From: Streptomyces triticisoli
GTDB lineage: Bacteria; Actinomycetota; Actinomycetes; Streptomycetales; Streptomycetaceae
NCBI RefSeq assembly: GCF_003270085.1
Contig: NZ_QFDQ01000058.1
Coordinates: 1-64,000 of the forward strand
Reading direction: 5' to 3'
Length of the DNA: 64,000 nucleotides
Below, piece by piece: positions 17,626 through 28,963 of this stretch (its first letter is position 1; the number at the start of each line of letters is the position of its first letter). A program made the position numbers and the translations under genes. The notes beneath the pieces are model-generated. The model made no database searches, had not been told where the DNA came from, and was given only the letters and a program-made list of their open reading frames with translations.

Positions 17626-18861
17626 TCAAACCCCCCGAGCACCGAGCGCCGTCGCCACCACGGTCCGGCTCTGGTGCTCGACCTGGTGCTCCAACGGCAC
17701 CCACCGCGCCCCGAACCGCTCCGCGAACGCCTCGCTCCACACGGTCACCAGCCGTTCCAGCCCCGGTGCGGCACGGTCGTCGGCCTCGCGCAGCACCCGC
17801 AGCAGCATCGCCGCGGCCCGCAGCGGCAGGCGGCGGCCGAACGCGTCCACGCTGCCGACGTACGCCATCGTCGTGTCGGCCGGAGGGGTGTGGATCCAGT
17901 CGGCGGCCAGCCCCGGTACCAGGCCCAGCCCCCACTTCGCCGCCCGCAGCAGCGGACCGTCGGCGCCGTGCAGGCGGGGCAGGGCGTCGGCGAGGACCAG
18001 CTCCACCTCGCGGGCGTCCCGCAGCAGCCGGTGCGCGAGCCGTCGTATCGCCGCCGCCGGGGCGGGGTGCGGGGCCGGATCGTCCACCAGGTCGCTCGCC
18101 CACATCGGCACCTCCACGACCGCGGTCATGCCGCCGTAGCGGTGCGCGTGGTACCAGGTGCTGTGCCGGGCGTCGTCCGGCAGGCTCGGATACGCCGGTC
18201 CCGAGCCGGGCTCCGGCATCACCCGCACCCCGGGACCGGAGACCGGCCAGCCCGCCGCGTCCGAGGCGCCCGTCTCCACCGGGATGTGGAACTGGGCCGC
18301 CGACTTGCCGAACGGCTCCGCCAGCCCCGGCACGTCCCTGGTCAACTGCACCCAGCTGCCGCCCAGTTCGGTGCCGTGCAGCGTCACCTGGAGGTAGGGC
18401 CGCAGCGTGTCGATGACGCCGGTCAGCGCACGGGTCTCGGGCGGCAGCCGGTCGGGCGGCAGTACGGAGGGCGACCACTCCGGCTGCTCGGGTCCGGCCG
18501 GCCGGAAGAAGCCGAGGTGGTAGTCGAGCAGGCTGCGCGGGGCCGGGGTGACGTGCAGACTCGCTCCGTCCGGGTCGGCGCAGAGCAGGAAGTGCCAGGA
18601 GGTGCCCGCCCGCAACGGCGGTTCACGCAGCACGCGGTGGGCGAGGGCGAGCAGGGTGGAGCCCCCGGTGGGCTCGTTGGCGTGGGCGCCGGCGACCACC
18701 AGCACGGCACGCCGCGCGTGCCCGACGGACAGCAGGTGCAGCGGCCTGCCCGCACGCGAGAGGCCGACCTCCCTCAGGACGCACAGTCCCGGCCGGTACG
18801 CGGCCAACGCGCGTGCTGAGGCGACCAGTTCGGGAACGCTCGGGTAGCGCTGCTCCAGCAA
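17626..18861 (-). CDS. M14 family zinc carboxypeptidase
   Basis: Protein of 411 residues of the M14 carboxypeptidase fold without an obvious signal peptide. The zinc ligands appear as GAHANEPTGG (His and Glu of HxxE) and VTLHGTELGG (second His). The catalytic Glu is expected in the MTAVVEVPMWASD segment. M14 members in bacteria cleave peptides or cell-wall fragments. The apparent start is TTG 18861 with GGTGAG about nine bases upstream. It lies 67 bases after treY on the same strand, so it may be carried on the treY transcript, though no link to trehalose is evident. Confidence 0.85.
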   Translation of the reverse strand: MLEQRYPSVPELVASARALAAYRPGLCVLREVGLSRAGRPLHLLSVGHARRAVLVVAGAHANEPTGGSTLLALAHRVLREPPLRAGTSWHFLLCADPDGASLHVTPAPRSLLDYHLGFFRPAGPEQPEWSPSVLPPDRLPPETRALTGVIDTLRPYLQVTLHGTELGGSWVQLTRDVPGLAEPFGKSAAQFHIPVETGASDAAGWPVSGPGVRVMPEPGSGPAYPSLPDDARHSTWYHAHRYGGMTAVVEVPMWASDLVDDPAPHPAPAAAIRRLAHRLLRDAREVELVLADALPRLHGADGPLLRAAKWGLGLVPGLAADWIHTPPADTTMAYVGSVDAFGRRLPLRAAAMLLRVLREADDRAAPGLERLVTVWSEAFAERFGARWVPLEHQVEHQSRTVVATALGARGV

Positions 18862-18928
18862 GCAGACTCACCCCCGCCCTGTCCGCCCTGCTTGGCATTT
18901 CGCAGTACCCCACGGACTGTCCGGCCTG

Positions 18929-21337
18929 TCAAGCGATCCGCTCCAGCAGCACCACCGGAAGCCGCTGGAAGAGCTGCTCCACGCGCGCGTGCCCCTCGAA
19001 CTCCCGCCCCGGCGTCACCACATCCGCCCACCGGCCCGGCGGCAGGGGCAGCCGGGTGTCGCGCCAGCCGCCCGCCTCCGCCAGCCGCAGCGACAGCCGG
19101 GTCACGGCGGTGACCACCTCTCCGGAGCGGACGAACGCCGCACAGTGGTCCGCCGCCGGCCCCTCGGCGGGCAGCGGGGCGTACGTCGCCGTCTCCCCGA
19201 AGACCTCCGGCCGACGCGCCCGCAGCCGCAGCGCCGCCACCGTCACCGCCCCCTTCTCGCCGGGATCGGCGGGAGGGAACCGCACCGGCCGCCGGTTGTC
19301 CGGATCCACCAGCGCCCGGTACTCGCCCTCGGTGCCCTGGTAGACGTCCGGCACGCCCGGCATCGTCAGCTGCACCAGGGCCGTACCCAGGACATTCGCC
19401 CGGATGTGCGGCTCCAGCGCGCTCCGGAGGGCGGCCACCCGCTCGGCCGGCGCCCCGCACGGCCCCTCGGTGACGAAGCGCTCCACCGCCTCCTCGTAGG
19501 GCGGCTCCTGCTCCGTCCAGCTGGTGTGGAGACCCGCCTCGCGCACATGCTTCAGCAGAGCCCGCCGCACCCGCTCGCCGTACCGTTCCCGATCCTCTCC
19601 CCGCTCTCCTTCCCCATCCCGCTCGCCCTCCGCCGGACCGAGGCCGAACACCGTCTGCCAGGCCGCCCACGCCAGTTGCGCGTCCGGCGCCCCCTCCCCG
19701 CTCCCCCTGCCGGAGACCTCGGCCAGTACCTCCCCCCACCGCTCCGGGCATTCGGTCAGCACCGCCAGCGCCGCCCGCACGTCGGCGCTGCGCTTGGTGT
19801 CGTGCGTGGAGACCACCGTCCCGGTGGCCGGCCAGTCGCGCTGCACGCGCGCGCAGTACGCGTGGAAGTCCTCCGGGGACACCGCCGGGTGCCCCGGGTC
19901 GCCGCCGACCTCGTTGGCCGACAGCAGCGGCACGTACCGGTAGTACGCGGTGTCCTCCACGGACTTGGCGCGCAGCGCGGAGGCGGCCTGCGCGAACCGG
20001 GTCCGCAGCTCCACGGCGTCGGGCCCCGCACCGGCCCGCCCGGTCACCAGGTCCCGTACGACGTCGACGGCCTCGCCCTCCTCCGGCACCGTGAACGCGA
20101 GCCGGGCCTCCTCGGCGGCCTCCTCGGTGACCACCGAGGCCGCGTCCACGGAGGCGTACGGCCGGTAGACCCTCAGACGGACCAGCAGCTCCTGCAGCGC
20201 GGTGCGCAGCGCCCAGGGGGCGCGGTCGCGCAGCGCCGGGTCCGGCGAGGTGGCGCACACCCGGTTCGCCACCCGGGTCAGCCGCTCCGTCTCGGCGGCC
20301 AGCTCATGGGTGATCACCTGGTACGCCGCCCGCCGTACCGTCGCCTCCCAGTCGCCGCCGCGGTCGGTCTGCGGGGCGGCGGACCGCCGGTAATGGCCGA
20401 GCAGTCCGTCCGCCCCCACCGGGTCGGTGAACAGACCGTCGACGTGCCGCAGGGCGTCGTAGCCGGTGGTGCCGGCGACCGGCCAGGCCGCCGGAAGGTG
20501 CTCGCCGTCGGAGAGGATCTTCTCCACGACCGTCCAGCACCCGCCCGTCGCCTCGTGCAATTGTTCGAGGTAGCGGTCCGGGTCGGCGAGCCCGTCGGGG
20601 TGGTCGACGCGCAGCCCGTCGATCACGTCCTCGCGCAGCAGTTGCAGGATCTTGGCGTGGGTCGCCTCGAACACCTCCGGGTCCTCCACCCGCACCCCGA
20701 TCAGCTCGGAGATGCTGAAGAAGCGCCGGTAGTTCAGCTCCGTACGGGCCAGCCGCCACCACACCGGCCGGTACCACTGCGCGTCCAGCAGCTCCGGCAG
20801 GGGCAGCTTCCCGGTGCCCTCGCGCAGCGGGAAGGCGTGGTCGTGGTAGCGCAGGACGTCGCCGTCCGCCTTCAGCTCGCCGGTCTCCTTGCCGACCGGC
20901 CCGCCGAGCACCGGCAGCAGCACCTTGCCGCCCTGGGCCTCCCAGTCGATGTCGAACCAGCGCGCGTACGGTGACGCCGGCCCCTCCCGCAGCACCTCCC
21001 ACAGGGCGCGGTTGTGCCGCGGCGCCATGGCCATGTGGTTGGGCACGATGTCCACGACCAGGCCGAGCCCGTGCTCCCGCGCGGTGCGCGACAGCGCCCG
21101 CAGACCCTCCTCGCCGCCGAGCTCGTCACGCACGCGCGCGTGGTCCACGACGTCGTAGCCGTGCGGGGAGCCCGGCACGGACTGAAGGACGGGGGACAGG
21201 TGCAGGTGCGAGACGCCGAGCGAGGCCAGGTACGGCACGGCCCGCGCGGCGGCCGCGAACGGGAACTCGGGCTGGAGCTGGAGCCGGTAGGTGGCCGTGG
21301 GCACGGGGCGGGCGGGTGCGGAGCGCTCGGAGGTCAT
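18929..21337 (-). CDS. treY: Malto-oligosyltrehalose synthase (TreY)
   Basis: Cytoplasmic GH13 enzyme of 802 residues that turns the reducing-end glucose of maltodextrins into an alpha,alpha-1,1 linkage, the step before TreZ. The sequence starts PTATYRLQLQPEFPFAAAAR and includes region I VVDIVPNHMA, region II (nucleophile) DGLRVDHPDGLADP, the Glu in WTVVEKILSDGE, and the TGTVVSTHDTKRSADVRAAL segment near residue 520. The C-terminus ends PVVLLERIA. It follows glgX by 102 bases on the same strand. Together with GlgX and TreZ it forms the glycogen-to-trehalose route. Confidence 0.96.
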   Translation of the reverse strand: MTSERSAPARPVPTATYRLQLQPEFPFAAAARAVPYLASLGVSHLHLSPVLQSVPGSPHGYDVVDHARVRDELGGEEGLRALSRTAREHGLGLVVDIVPNHMAMAPRHNRALWEVLREGPASPYARWFDIDWEAQGGKVLLPVLGGPVGKETGELKADGDVLRYHDHAFPLREGTGKLPLPELLDAQWYRPVWWRLARTELNYRRFFSISELIGVRVEDPEVFEATHAKILQLLREDVIDGLRVDHPDGLADPDRYLEQLHEATGGCWTVVEKILSDGEHLPAAWPVAGTTGYDALRHVDGLFTDPVGADGLLGHYRRSAAPQTDRGGDWEATVRRAAYQVITHELAAETERLTRVANRVCATSPDPALRDRAPWALRTALQELLVRLRVYRPYASVDAASVVTEEAAEEARLAFTVPEEGEAVDVVRDLVTGRAGAGPDAVELRTRFAQAASALRAKSVEDTAYYRYVPLLSANEVGGDPGHPAVSPEDFHAYCARVQRDWPATGTVVSTHDTKRSADVRAALAVLTECPERWGEVLAEVSGRGSGEGAPDAQLAWAAWQTVFGLGPAEGERDGEGERGEDRERYGERVRRALLKHVREAGLHTSWTEQEPPYEEAVERFVTEGPCGAPAERVAALRSALEPHIRANVLGTALVQLTMPGVPDVYQGTEGEYRALVDPDNRRPVRFPPADPGEKGAVTVAALRLRARRPEVFGETATYAPLPAEGPAADHCAAFVRSGEVVTAVTRLSLRLAEAGGWRDTRLPLPPGRWADVVTPGREFEGHARVEQLFQRLPVVLLERIA

Positions 21338-21439
21338 GGGGAGCTACGTACCCGCCCGGCCGCCTTTCGTGCCATCCGTCCGCCCTGTGCCCGGGGCCCC
21401 ACCCGGGCGGGTGCCCCCTCCCGTCCGTCCGGGTGAGTC

Positions 21440-23563
<2,124 letters not shown>

Positions 23564-23913
23564 GGATACGACTCTTTCAGGTGTGCGGCGCCGCTGGTGC
23601 CCCCTTGGCCCCGAGTCTCCCCGAAAGTGAGACACCCACCTGTGAACCGGCTCGCTCCTGCGGGTGGGGCATTCGGGTACTCCCGTGACCCATGGGGAAA
23701 GGGGGAAGATCTACGCACAGAAGTGCGACGCCCGTCAATGCCCCGGCTATGAATCCGCTCACTCCGTCGGCTCCAGCCGGTCAGAACAGGCGCACACAGT
23801 GCGGAAGTTGGGAAAGGAGCTGTCCATCCGGCTGCACCGCGCGCCGCTCCCGGAGTACCCTTCCTTGATCGTTGGGACGGGGAGTGCCCGGGGGAGTGGA
23901 AGGCGGTGCGCGG
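23564..23913. other. Divergent promoter region between glgX and the SAV2148-type gene
   Basis: About 350 bases without a convincing gene. It must hold the promoters of glgX (leftward) and of the SAV2148-type gene (rightward). It is less GC-rich than its surroundings in places (for example around 23695-23720 and 23800-23820). No operator or hairpin stood out. Confidence 0.5.
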
Positions 23914-25152
23914 GTGGGCTCGGGAGGCCTGGAGCTGCCCCCTGGTGACGGAGGTCACGAAGGGGACTCCACAGACGTCCCGCCCGGCGCGGTGTCCCTG
24001 GCCCGGCCGATGGGCGCGGGTGCCATCGGGCCGGAGCTGGACTGGGACGCCGACGCCTGGCGCGAGGTGCGTACGCGCGCCCAGCGGGCCGGCCGGGCCT
24101 ACATATGGCTGAACCTCGTCGAGCAGCGGCTGCGCGCCGTCGTGGCCGCCGTCCTGCGGCCCGTCTACGAACCCGTCCACGGCGACGACTGGGTGGTGGC
24201 CGCGGCCGGACCGGCCGGCCAGGAGTGGGTGCAGCGGGCCGTCGCGGTCCGCGAAGTCAGCCGCCGCAAGGGCTACTTGCTCGACCCGGCCGACGACAAC
24301 GTGATCAGCTTCCTCACCCTGCCGCAGATGCGCGAGCTGATGGTGCAGCACTGGCCGTGCTTCGAGCCGTACATCGACGAGCGCAGGGACGTCGAACTCG
24401 CCCTGGACGAACTGGAGGTGACCCGCAACGTCGTCTCCCGCAACCGGGCCCTGTCCGAGGCCGTCCTGGCCCAGGCCGAGCGCGCCTCCGCACGGCTGCT
24501 GGAGATCCTCGGCACGGGCGGCGACGTGCCCTCCGCGCGGCGGCTGCCGGTGGACGCGGTGGAGGACCTGGTCGGCGACCGGTACGCGGACGTGGTCGCG
24601 GTGCATCCGGACCGGGTGCGGCTGCTGCGCCAGTTCCCGGCCGAGGACATCTTCGGCGGCGCCCGCCGCCTGGACGCCATCGGCATCGGGCTGAACCTGC
24701 TCGTGCAGAACTTCTCCGGCCGCCGCCTGGTCCGGCTCGCCGAGTCCGGCTCCCGGGTGCGGCTGCTGTTCCTCAACCCGGCCTCCAGCGCGGTGAAACG
24801 ACGCGAGCGCGAACTCGGGCTCAAACGCGGCGAGCTGAGCCGCTCGGTGGAGATGAACATCCTGCACATGCGCCGGGTGCGCTCCCGGCTGCGCGACCCG
24901 GGCGCCTTCGAGATCCAGGTCTACGACGAGACGCCCCGCGTCACCGCCTACCTGGTGGACGGCGACGGCTCCGACGGCGTCGCGGTCGTGCAGTCCTATC
25001 TGCGGCGCAGCCGGGGCATGGAGGCGCCGGTGTTCGTCCTGCGCAACGGCACCAAGGTGGTCAAGTCGGGCGAGGTCGACGAAGGCGGCCTCTTCTCCGC
25101 CTATCGCGAGGAGTTCGAGTTGATGTGGGCGGATTCGCGCCCGGTGTCCTGA
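23914..25152 (+). CDS. SAV2148 family HEPN-domain protein
   Basis: Protein of about 412 residues of a family conserved in Streptomyces and annotated as HEPN-containing. Visible segments include DWDADAWREVRTRAQRAGRA, DDWVVAAAGPAGQEWVQRAV, a helical stretch RNVVSRNRALSEAVLAQAER, and a C-terminal DUF5919-like part (RLLFLNPASSAVKRRE; FVLRNGTKVVKSGEVDEGG). HEPN domains are often RNases or nucleic-acid binders. A typical R-x4-6-H motif is not clear here, so catalysis is doubtful. GTG 23914 is chosen, with GGAAGG about ten bases upstream; the frame is open back to TTG 23872. It is transcribed divergently from glgX. Biological role unknown. Confidence 0.8.
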   Translation: MGSGGLELPPGDGGHEGDSTDVPPGAVSLARPMGAGAIGPELDWDADAWREVRTRAQRAGRAYIWLNLVEQRLRAVVAAVLRPVYEPVHGDDWVVAAAGPAGQEWVQRAVAVREVSRRKGYLLDPADDNVISFLTLPQMRELMVQHWPCFEPYIDERRDVELALDELEVTRNVVSRNRALSEAVLAQAERASARLLEILGTGGDVPSARRLPVDAVEDLVGDRYADVVAVHPDRVRLLRQFPAEDIFGGARRLDAIGIGLNLLVQNFSGRRLVRLAESGSRVRLLFLNPASSAVKRRERELGLKRGELSRSVEMNILHMRRVRSRLRDPGAFEIQVYDETPRVTAYLVDGDGSDGVAVVQSYLRRSRGMEAPVFVLRNGTKVVKSGEVDEGGLFSAYREEFELMWADSRPVS

Positions 25153-25260
25153 AACGCCCTTGACCCTCGGGCGGAAAGCGGAAGGTGCTCCTCGGATTGT
25201 CAGTGGCCCGTGCGATCGTGGAGACCACTGGGGGAAAGCACCACCGAGGAGGGGGCCACC

Positions 25261-25359
25261 ATGGACCGGCACCGGAAGCCGCCGACCGGCTTCGACCTGG
25301 AGACGACCGGAACGGATCCGCGCGAGGCGCGCATCGTCACGGGGGCCGTGAACGGATGA
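25261..25359 (+). pseudogene. Decayed first copy of a DEDDh exonuclease, 32 codons left
   Basis: ATG 25261, with GAGGAGGGGG upstream, opens a 32-codon frame that contains the Exo I motif FDLETTGTD, then DPREARIVTGAVNG and a stop. It matches the start of the following exonuclease (TAFDLETTGTD...DRIVTAAV) but lacks everything after. Its TGA overlaps the ATG of the intact gene (ATGA). The simplest reading is a tandem paralogue reduced by an internal deletion, now acting as a small upstream ORF coupled to the intact gene. Confidence 0.7.
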
Positions 25360-26069
25360 GCTGGATCAGCGGGCCGCTGACGGCCTTCGACCTGGAGACC
25401 ACCGGGACCGATGTCGAGACCGACCGGATCGTCACCGCGGCGGTGGTGACGGTTGATCCGAGCGAGCGACTTCCCGAAGTCCGTACCTGGCTGCTCGATC
25501 CAGGAGTGACCATCCCCGAGGAGGCCGCGGCGATCCACGGCATCTCCACGGAACACGCCCGCCTCCACGGGGAACCGGCCGCTTCCGCGATCGAAGAGAT
25601 CACGTCTGCGGTCGGCGAGGCGCTGGACTCGGGCACCCCGCTGGTGGTGATGAACGCGCGGTACGACCTCTCGCTGCTCGACCGCGAGTGTCGCCGGCAT
25701 GGGGTAGAACCGCTGGTCGAGCGGTTGTGCGGACGGGTGTCGCCCGTCATCGACCCCTTGGTCCTGGACAAGCATGTGGATCGCTACAGAAAGGGGAAGC
25801 GGAACCTCCGGGCGCTCTGTGAGCACTACGGCGTACAGCTCGATGACGCGCACAACGCGGTTGCGGACGCAGTGGCCGCGGCCCGGGCCGCCCGACGCAT
25901 GGGAGAGAAGCACGAGGCCATAGGGAAGCTGACGTCGAGGGACCTCCACGACCTCCAGGTTCGTGCGGCAGCCGAGCAGGCGGCATCACTGCAGAGATAC
26001 CTCCAACGCACCTCGAACCCCGAGGCGATCATCGAGTCGGCCTGGCCTGTCATTCCGTACGCCCGCTGA
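25356..26069 (+). CDS. DEDDh 3'-5' exonuclease (DnaQ-like)
   Basis: Cytoplasmic nuclease of 237 residues that removes 3' nucleotides from DNA or RNA. It has Exo I FDLETTGTD (Asp and Glu ligands near residues 11-13), Exo II VVMNARYDLSLL and Exo III DDAHNAVADA, the DEDDh catalytic set. The C-terminal helices end IIESAWPVIPYAR. No polymerase domain is present, so it is a free-standing exonuclease. ATG 25356 overlaps the stop of the upstream remnant, suggesting translational coupling. Its 3' end overlaps that of the convergent hexapeptide gene by 20 bases. Base use from about 25400 to 26900 is less GC-extreme than around it, hinting at acquired DNA. Confidence 0.9.
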   Translation: MSWISGPLTAFDLETTGTDVETDRIVTAAVVTVDPSERLPEVRTWLLDPGVTIPEEAAAIHGISTEHARLHGEPAASAIEEITSAVGEALDSGTPLVVMNARYDLSLLDRECRRHGVEPLVERLCGRVSPVIDPLVLDKHVDRYRKGKRNLRALCEHYGVQLDDAHNAVADAVAAARAARRMGEKHEAIGKLTSRDLHDLQVRAAAEQAASLQRYLQRTSNPEAIIESAWPVIPYAR

Positions 26070-26787
26070 CAGACGCATCGGTCGCCGGGTTCTTCCCGCG
26101 GCGTGCGGGTCGCTGGCGGACGTGTACGTCGGAGGTGTGTGGTGCGGTGATGGCGCTGTGATCGGGGATGGTGCGTGCGGCGAGGGTGACCCCGCTGGCG
26201 ATCCGGCAGTCGCGGCCGAGAGCGAGGCCGGGGCCGAGGCTGATGCTGTTGCCGGTCTGGACCCGGTCGCCGATCAGGGCGCCGAATCGCGGTGTGCCAC
26301 AGCGGTAGAGGCCGCCGGGTGTGCGGAGGACGATCTCCCGTTCCGGGTTGCTCATGTGGGGGCTCCACATGCTGATGGCTGCGACGGTCAGGTTGGCGGA
26401 CAGGTGTGCGTCGGCGCCGACGAGGGTGCGGTTGATCCCGATGCGGTGGCCGAGGATGGTCCGTTCACCGAGGAACGCGTGGGTGACCTCGCAGTTGAAG
26501 CCGACCGAGACGTCGGCGCACAGTACGGAGCCGGCGCGGACGGTGAAGAACTCCCACACGCGTACGCGGGGGCCGATGATCACGTCGTCGCCGATGATCG
26601 CGGTCGGGTGGATCCGCGCGGTGGGGTGGATGCGGTGCGGGAGCTGGGCCAGGGCCTGGCGGTGCCAGTCCTCCCAGAGTGTGAGGAAGTCGGCCAGCTC
26701 CGTCTTCTCCAGCTGCTCATACGGGGTGCCGACCGGCATTCCGCTGGTGGGGGCGGTGAGGTAGTCGCCGAGGCGGATGGTGGGCAT
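26050..26787 (-). CDS. Left-handed beta-helix (hexapeptide-repeat) transferase-like protein
   Basis: Protein of 245 residues with a helical N-terminus (LEKTELADFLTLWEDWHRQ) and then many hexapeptide turns such as RIHPTARIHPTAIIG, VIIGPRVRVWE, TILGHRIGINR, GALIGDRVQTGNS and CRIASGVTLAAR. Such folds form trimers and usually acetylate or otherwise modify sugars, sometimes nucleotide sugars. ATG 26787 is preferred to a GTG at 26871 because GGAAGG lies six bases before it and the first 28 residues of the longer frame are low-complexity. It is divergent from a glycosyltransferase gene 86 bases away, consistent with a shared role in a surface or secreted glycan. Confidence 0.78.
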   Translation of the reverse strand: MPTIRLGDYLTAPTSGMPVGTPYEQLEKTELADFLTLWEDWHRQALAQLPHRIHPTARIHPTAIIGDDVIIGPRVRVWEFFTVRAGSVLCADVSVGFNCEVTHAFLGERTILGHRIGINRTLVGADAHLSANLTVAAISMWSPHMSNPEREIVLRTPGGLYRCGTPRFGALIGDRVQTGNSISLGPGLALGRDCRIASGVTLAARTIPDHSAITAPHTSDVHVRQRPARRGKNPATDASVSGRTE

Positions 26788-26873
26788 GGGTGGCCTTCCG
26801 GTGTGTGGTCGGTGGTCGGCTCCGGGGCGGCTAGCATCACCGGCACCGGAGTCGAGGAACGGGGAGTTCATCC

Positions 26874-27749
26874 GTGCGTGACCCGCGCGTAGGCGTCGCC
26901 ATCTTGACCATGGGCACGCGGCCCGCCGAGCTGGCCGACCTCCTTGCGTCGGTCGCGGGGCAGGACACGCCCGCCGCGCGGGTGGTGGTCGTCGGCAACG
27001 GTGCGCCGCTGCCGCCCCTGCCCGAGGGGGTCACCGGTGTCGAACTGCCGGAGAACCGGGGGATCTCCGGCGGCCGGAACGCCGCCCTGGCCCGGCTGCG
27101 GGAGTTCGGGGACGTCGATGTGGTGGTGGACCTGGACGACGACGGCCTGCTGATCAGTTCGGACGTCTTCACCCGGCTTGCGGAGCTGTACGCGGCGGAC
27201 GAGCGGCTGGGCGTCGTCGGCTTCCGTATCGCCGACGAGCGAGGCCGCACCCAGCGCCGTCACGTCCCGCGCCTGCGCGCATCGGATCCGATGCGGGGCG
27301 GGTTGGTGACGACGTTCCTGGGCGGCGGGCACGGGCTGTCCATGCGGATGCTGGACCGGATCGGCGGCTGGCCCGAGACGTTCTTCTACGCGCACGAGGA
27401 GACCGACCTGGCCTGGCGGGCGCTGGACGCGGGCTGGAAGGTGCTCTACGAGCCGGAGCTGGTGCTCCAACATCCATGGACGTCGCCGACCCGGCACGCG
27501 GTCTTCCACCGCATGGTCGCCCGTAACCGGGTCTGGCTCGCCAAACGGCACCTTCCCGCCCTTCTCGTCCCCGTCTACCTGGGCGTCTGGACCGCGGCGA
27601 CCGTGGCCCGCACACGATCGGCGGCGGGGCTGCGGGCCTGGTTCGGCGGGTTCGCCGAGGGGCTGCGCACCTCGTGCCCACCCCGTCGGCCGATGCGGTG
27701 GTCCACGGTGTGGCGGATGACCCGACTGGGCCGGCCGCCGGTCATCTGA
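26874..27749 (+). CDS. Family 2 glycosyltransferase
   Basis: Enzyme of 291 residues transferring a sugar from a nucleotide donor to an unknown acceptor. The GT-A fold begins VGVAILTMGTRPAELADLLAS, with the acidic metal-binding motif VVDLDDDGL near residue 85 and the acceptor/catalytic region FFYAHEETDLAWRALDAGW near 165-183. No signal peptide is present. A hydrophobic stretch (PALLVPVYLGVWTAATVA) near 225-245 could associate with the membrane. GTG 26874 is the natural start. It is divergent from the hexapeptide-repeat gene, so the two may act on the same glycan. Confidence 0.87.
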   Translation: MRDPRVGVAILTMGTRPAELADLLASVAGQDTPAARVVVVGNGAPLPPLPEGVTGVELPENRGISGGRNAALARLREFGDVDVVVDLDDDGLLISSDVFTRLAELYAADERLGVVGFRIADERGRTQRRHVPRLRASDPMRGGLVTTFLGGGHGLSMRMLDRIGGWPETFFYAHEETDLAWRALDAGWKVLYEPELVLQHPWTSPTRHAVFHRMVARNRVWLAKRHLPALLVPVYLGVWTAATVARTRSAAGLRAWFGGFAEGLRTSCPPRRPMRWSTVWRMTRLGRPPVI

Positions 27750-27836
27750 TCAGGCGGCGGCTTCGGAAGCGGCCCGCAGCCACGCGGGGGATCGCCTCGG
27801 GGGCCTTTTCAGCCAGTCCGCGTAGCGGGCCGTCTC

Positions 27837-28700
27837 TCAGAAGGGATACCAGCGCACCGTCGGGTCCCCGTTCCGCAGGGACGCCACCCGGCGTTTGAAC
27901 TCGGTCAGCGCCTTGGGGTTGTCCTGGGCGTGCTGGGCGACCCAGGCGCAGCTGGCCGTCTCACGGGCGCCGCGCAGCACGGGGCAGCCCTCCCACTCCC
28001 GTACGTCCCAGCCGTAGGTCCCGGTGAAGGAGTCGTACGTCTCGGCGGGCAGGCCGTAGCGGTCCCGGGACAGGGCCATGACCACCAGGTCGTGCTCGCG
28101 CAGGTCGGTGGAGAAGGTCTCCAGGTCGACCAGGACGGGCCCGTCCGGACCGACGTGCACGTTGCGCGGCAGCGCGTCGCCGTGGATCGGGCCCGGCGGC
28201 AGATGGGGGGTGAGCGCGGCGGCGGCCGCCGCGAAGCCGTCGCGGCGCTCGCGCAGGAACGCCGCGTCGGCCGGATCGACGGCGTCCCCCGCGAGCCGCA
28301 GCCAGCGCTCGACACCGCCCAGCAGCTCGCGCGGCGGCAGCTCGAAGCCGGGGGCGGGCAGGGCGTGGACGAGCCGCAGCAGCTCGGCCAGATCCCGCGG
28401 CTCGGCGGGCCGCACCGACTCGGGCAGCCGCTGCCACACGGTCACCGGATGAGCCTCGACGAGCACCGCCTCGGCCTCGGCGGCCCGCACCGCGGGCACC
28501 CCCGCCTCGGCCAGCCACACCGCGATCCGCAACTCCCGCCGCGCCCGCTCCAGCAGCTCGGCGTCACTGCCCACCTTCACGACGAGGTCACCGGCGGCGA
28601 ACACCGCGTTCTCCCCCAGGGCGAGCAGCCGCGCGTCCCGCACCGAACCGGGCAGCACCCCCGCCGCGGCCAGTACGTCCCGCGCCCGCGCCTCGTCCAT
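27837..28700 (-). CDS. APH-family phosphotransferase
   Basis: Protein of 287 residues with an aminoglycoside-phosphotransferase fold. The ATP-lobe Lys is in GDLVVKVGSDAELLERARRE, the catalytic loop is GPIHGDALPRNVHVG (HGD...N intact), and the metal motif is VLVDLETFSTDLREHDL, with Glu after the Asp. Such kinases modify aminoglycosides, macrolides or small metabolites. The erm-type methyltransferase starts 360 bases away, divergently, which makes antibiotic modification conceivable but unproven. ATG 28700 is chosen over an upstream start at 28727 whose extra residues are Arg-rich and unconserved. Confidence 0.83.
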   Translation of the reverse strand: MDEARARDVLAAAGVLPGSVRDARLLALGENAVFAAGDLVVKVGSDAELLERARRELRIAVWLAEAGVPAVRAAEAEAVLVEAHPVTVWQRLPESVRPAEPRDLAELLRLVHALPAPGFELPPRELLGGVERWLRLAGDAVDPADAAFLRERRDGFAAAAAALTPHLPPGPIHGDALPRNVHVGPDGPVLVDLETFSTDLREHDLVVMALSRDRYGLPAETYDSFTGTYGWDVREWEGCPVLRGARETASCAWVAQHAQDNPKALTEFKRRVASLRNGDPTVRWYPF

Positions 28701-28840
28701 CGTCCGTCTCCGTATCCATATCCGCATTCGTGTTCGAAATCCCCGATTTCCGACGGACAGTCTCGCATCCGCACAGGTCGGAGCCGGTGCCGGGCTCCGG
28801 GAAATTCATTTGTCCAAGACACCGGGAGGGACATAACGTC

Positions 28841-28963
28841 GTGCTCGTGGCAGCTTTCAACGCGATCATCACCTCCGGTCTCGGCCGGGGCTGCGTGTAC
28901 TCCGTGCGGGTGCGACGTGGCCCTGGTGCCCTGACCGGCCCGGGGAACAGCCACACCCGCTGA
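28841..28963 (+). CDS. Leader peptide of the erm-type gene
   Basis: GTG 28841, with GGGAGGG ten bases upstream, opens a 40-codon ORF ending 96 bases before the methyltransferase start. Codons 19-26 read VYSVRVRR, which contains Arg-Val-Arg, the Arg/Lys-x-Arg/Lys type of motif at which macrolide-bound ribosomes are known to stall. Its place and the pairing potential around it fit an attenuation leader of the kind described for inducible erm genes. The peptide has no similarity I can place beyond this role. Confidence 0.7.
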   Translation: MLVAAFNAIITSGLGRGCVYSVRVRRGPGALTGPGNSHTR

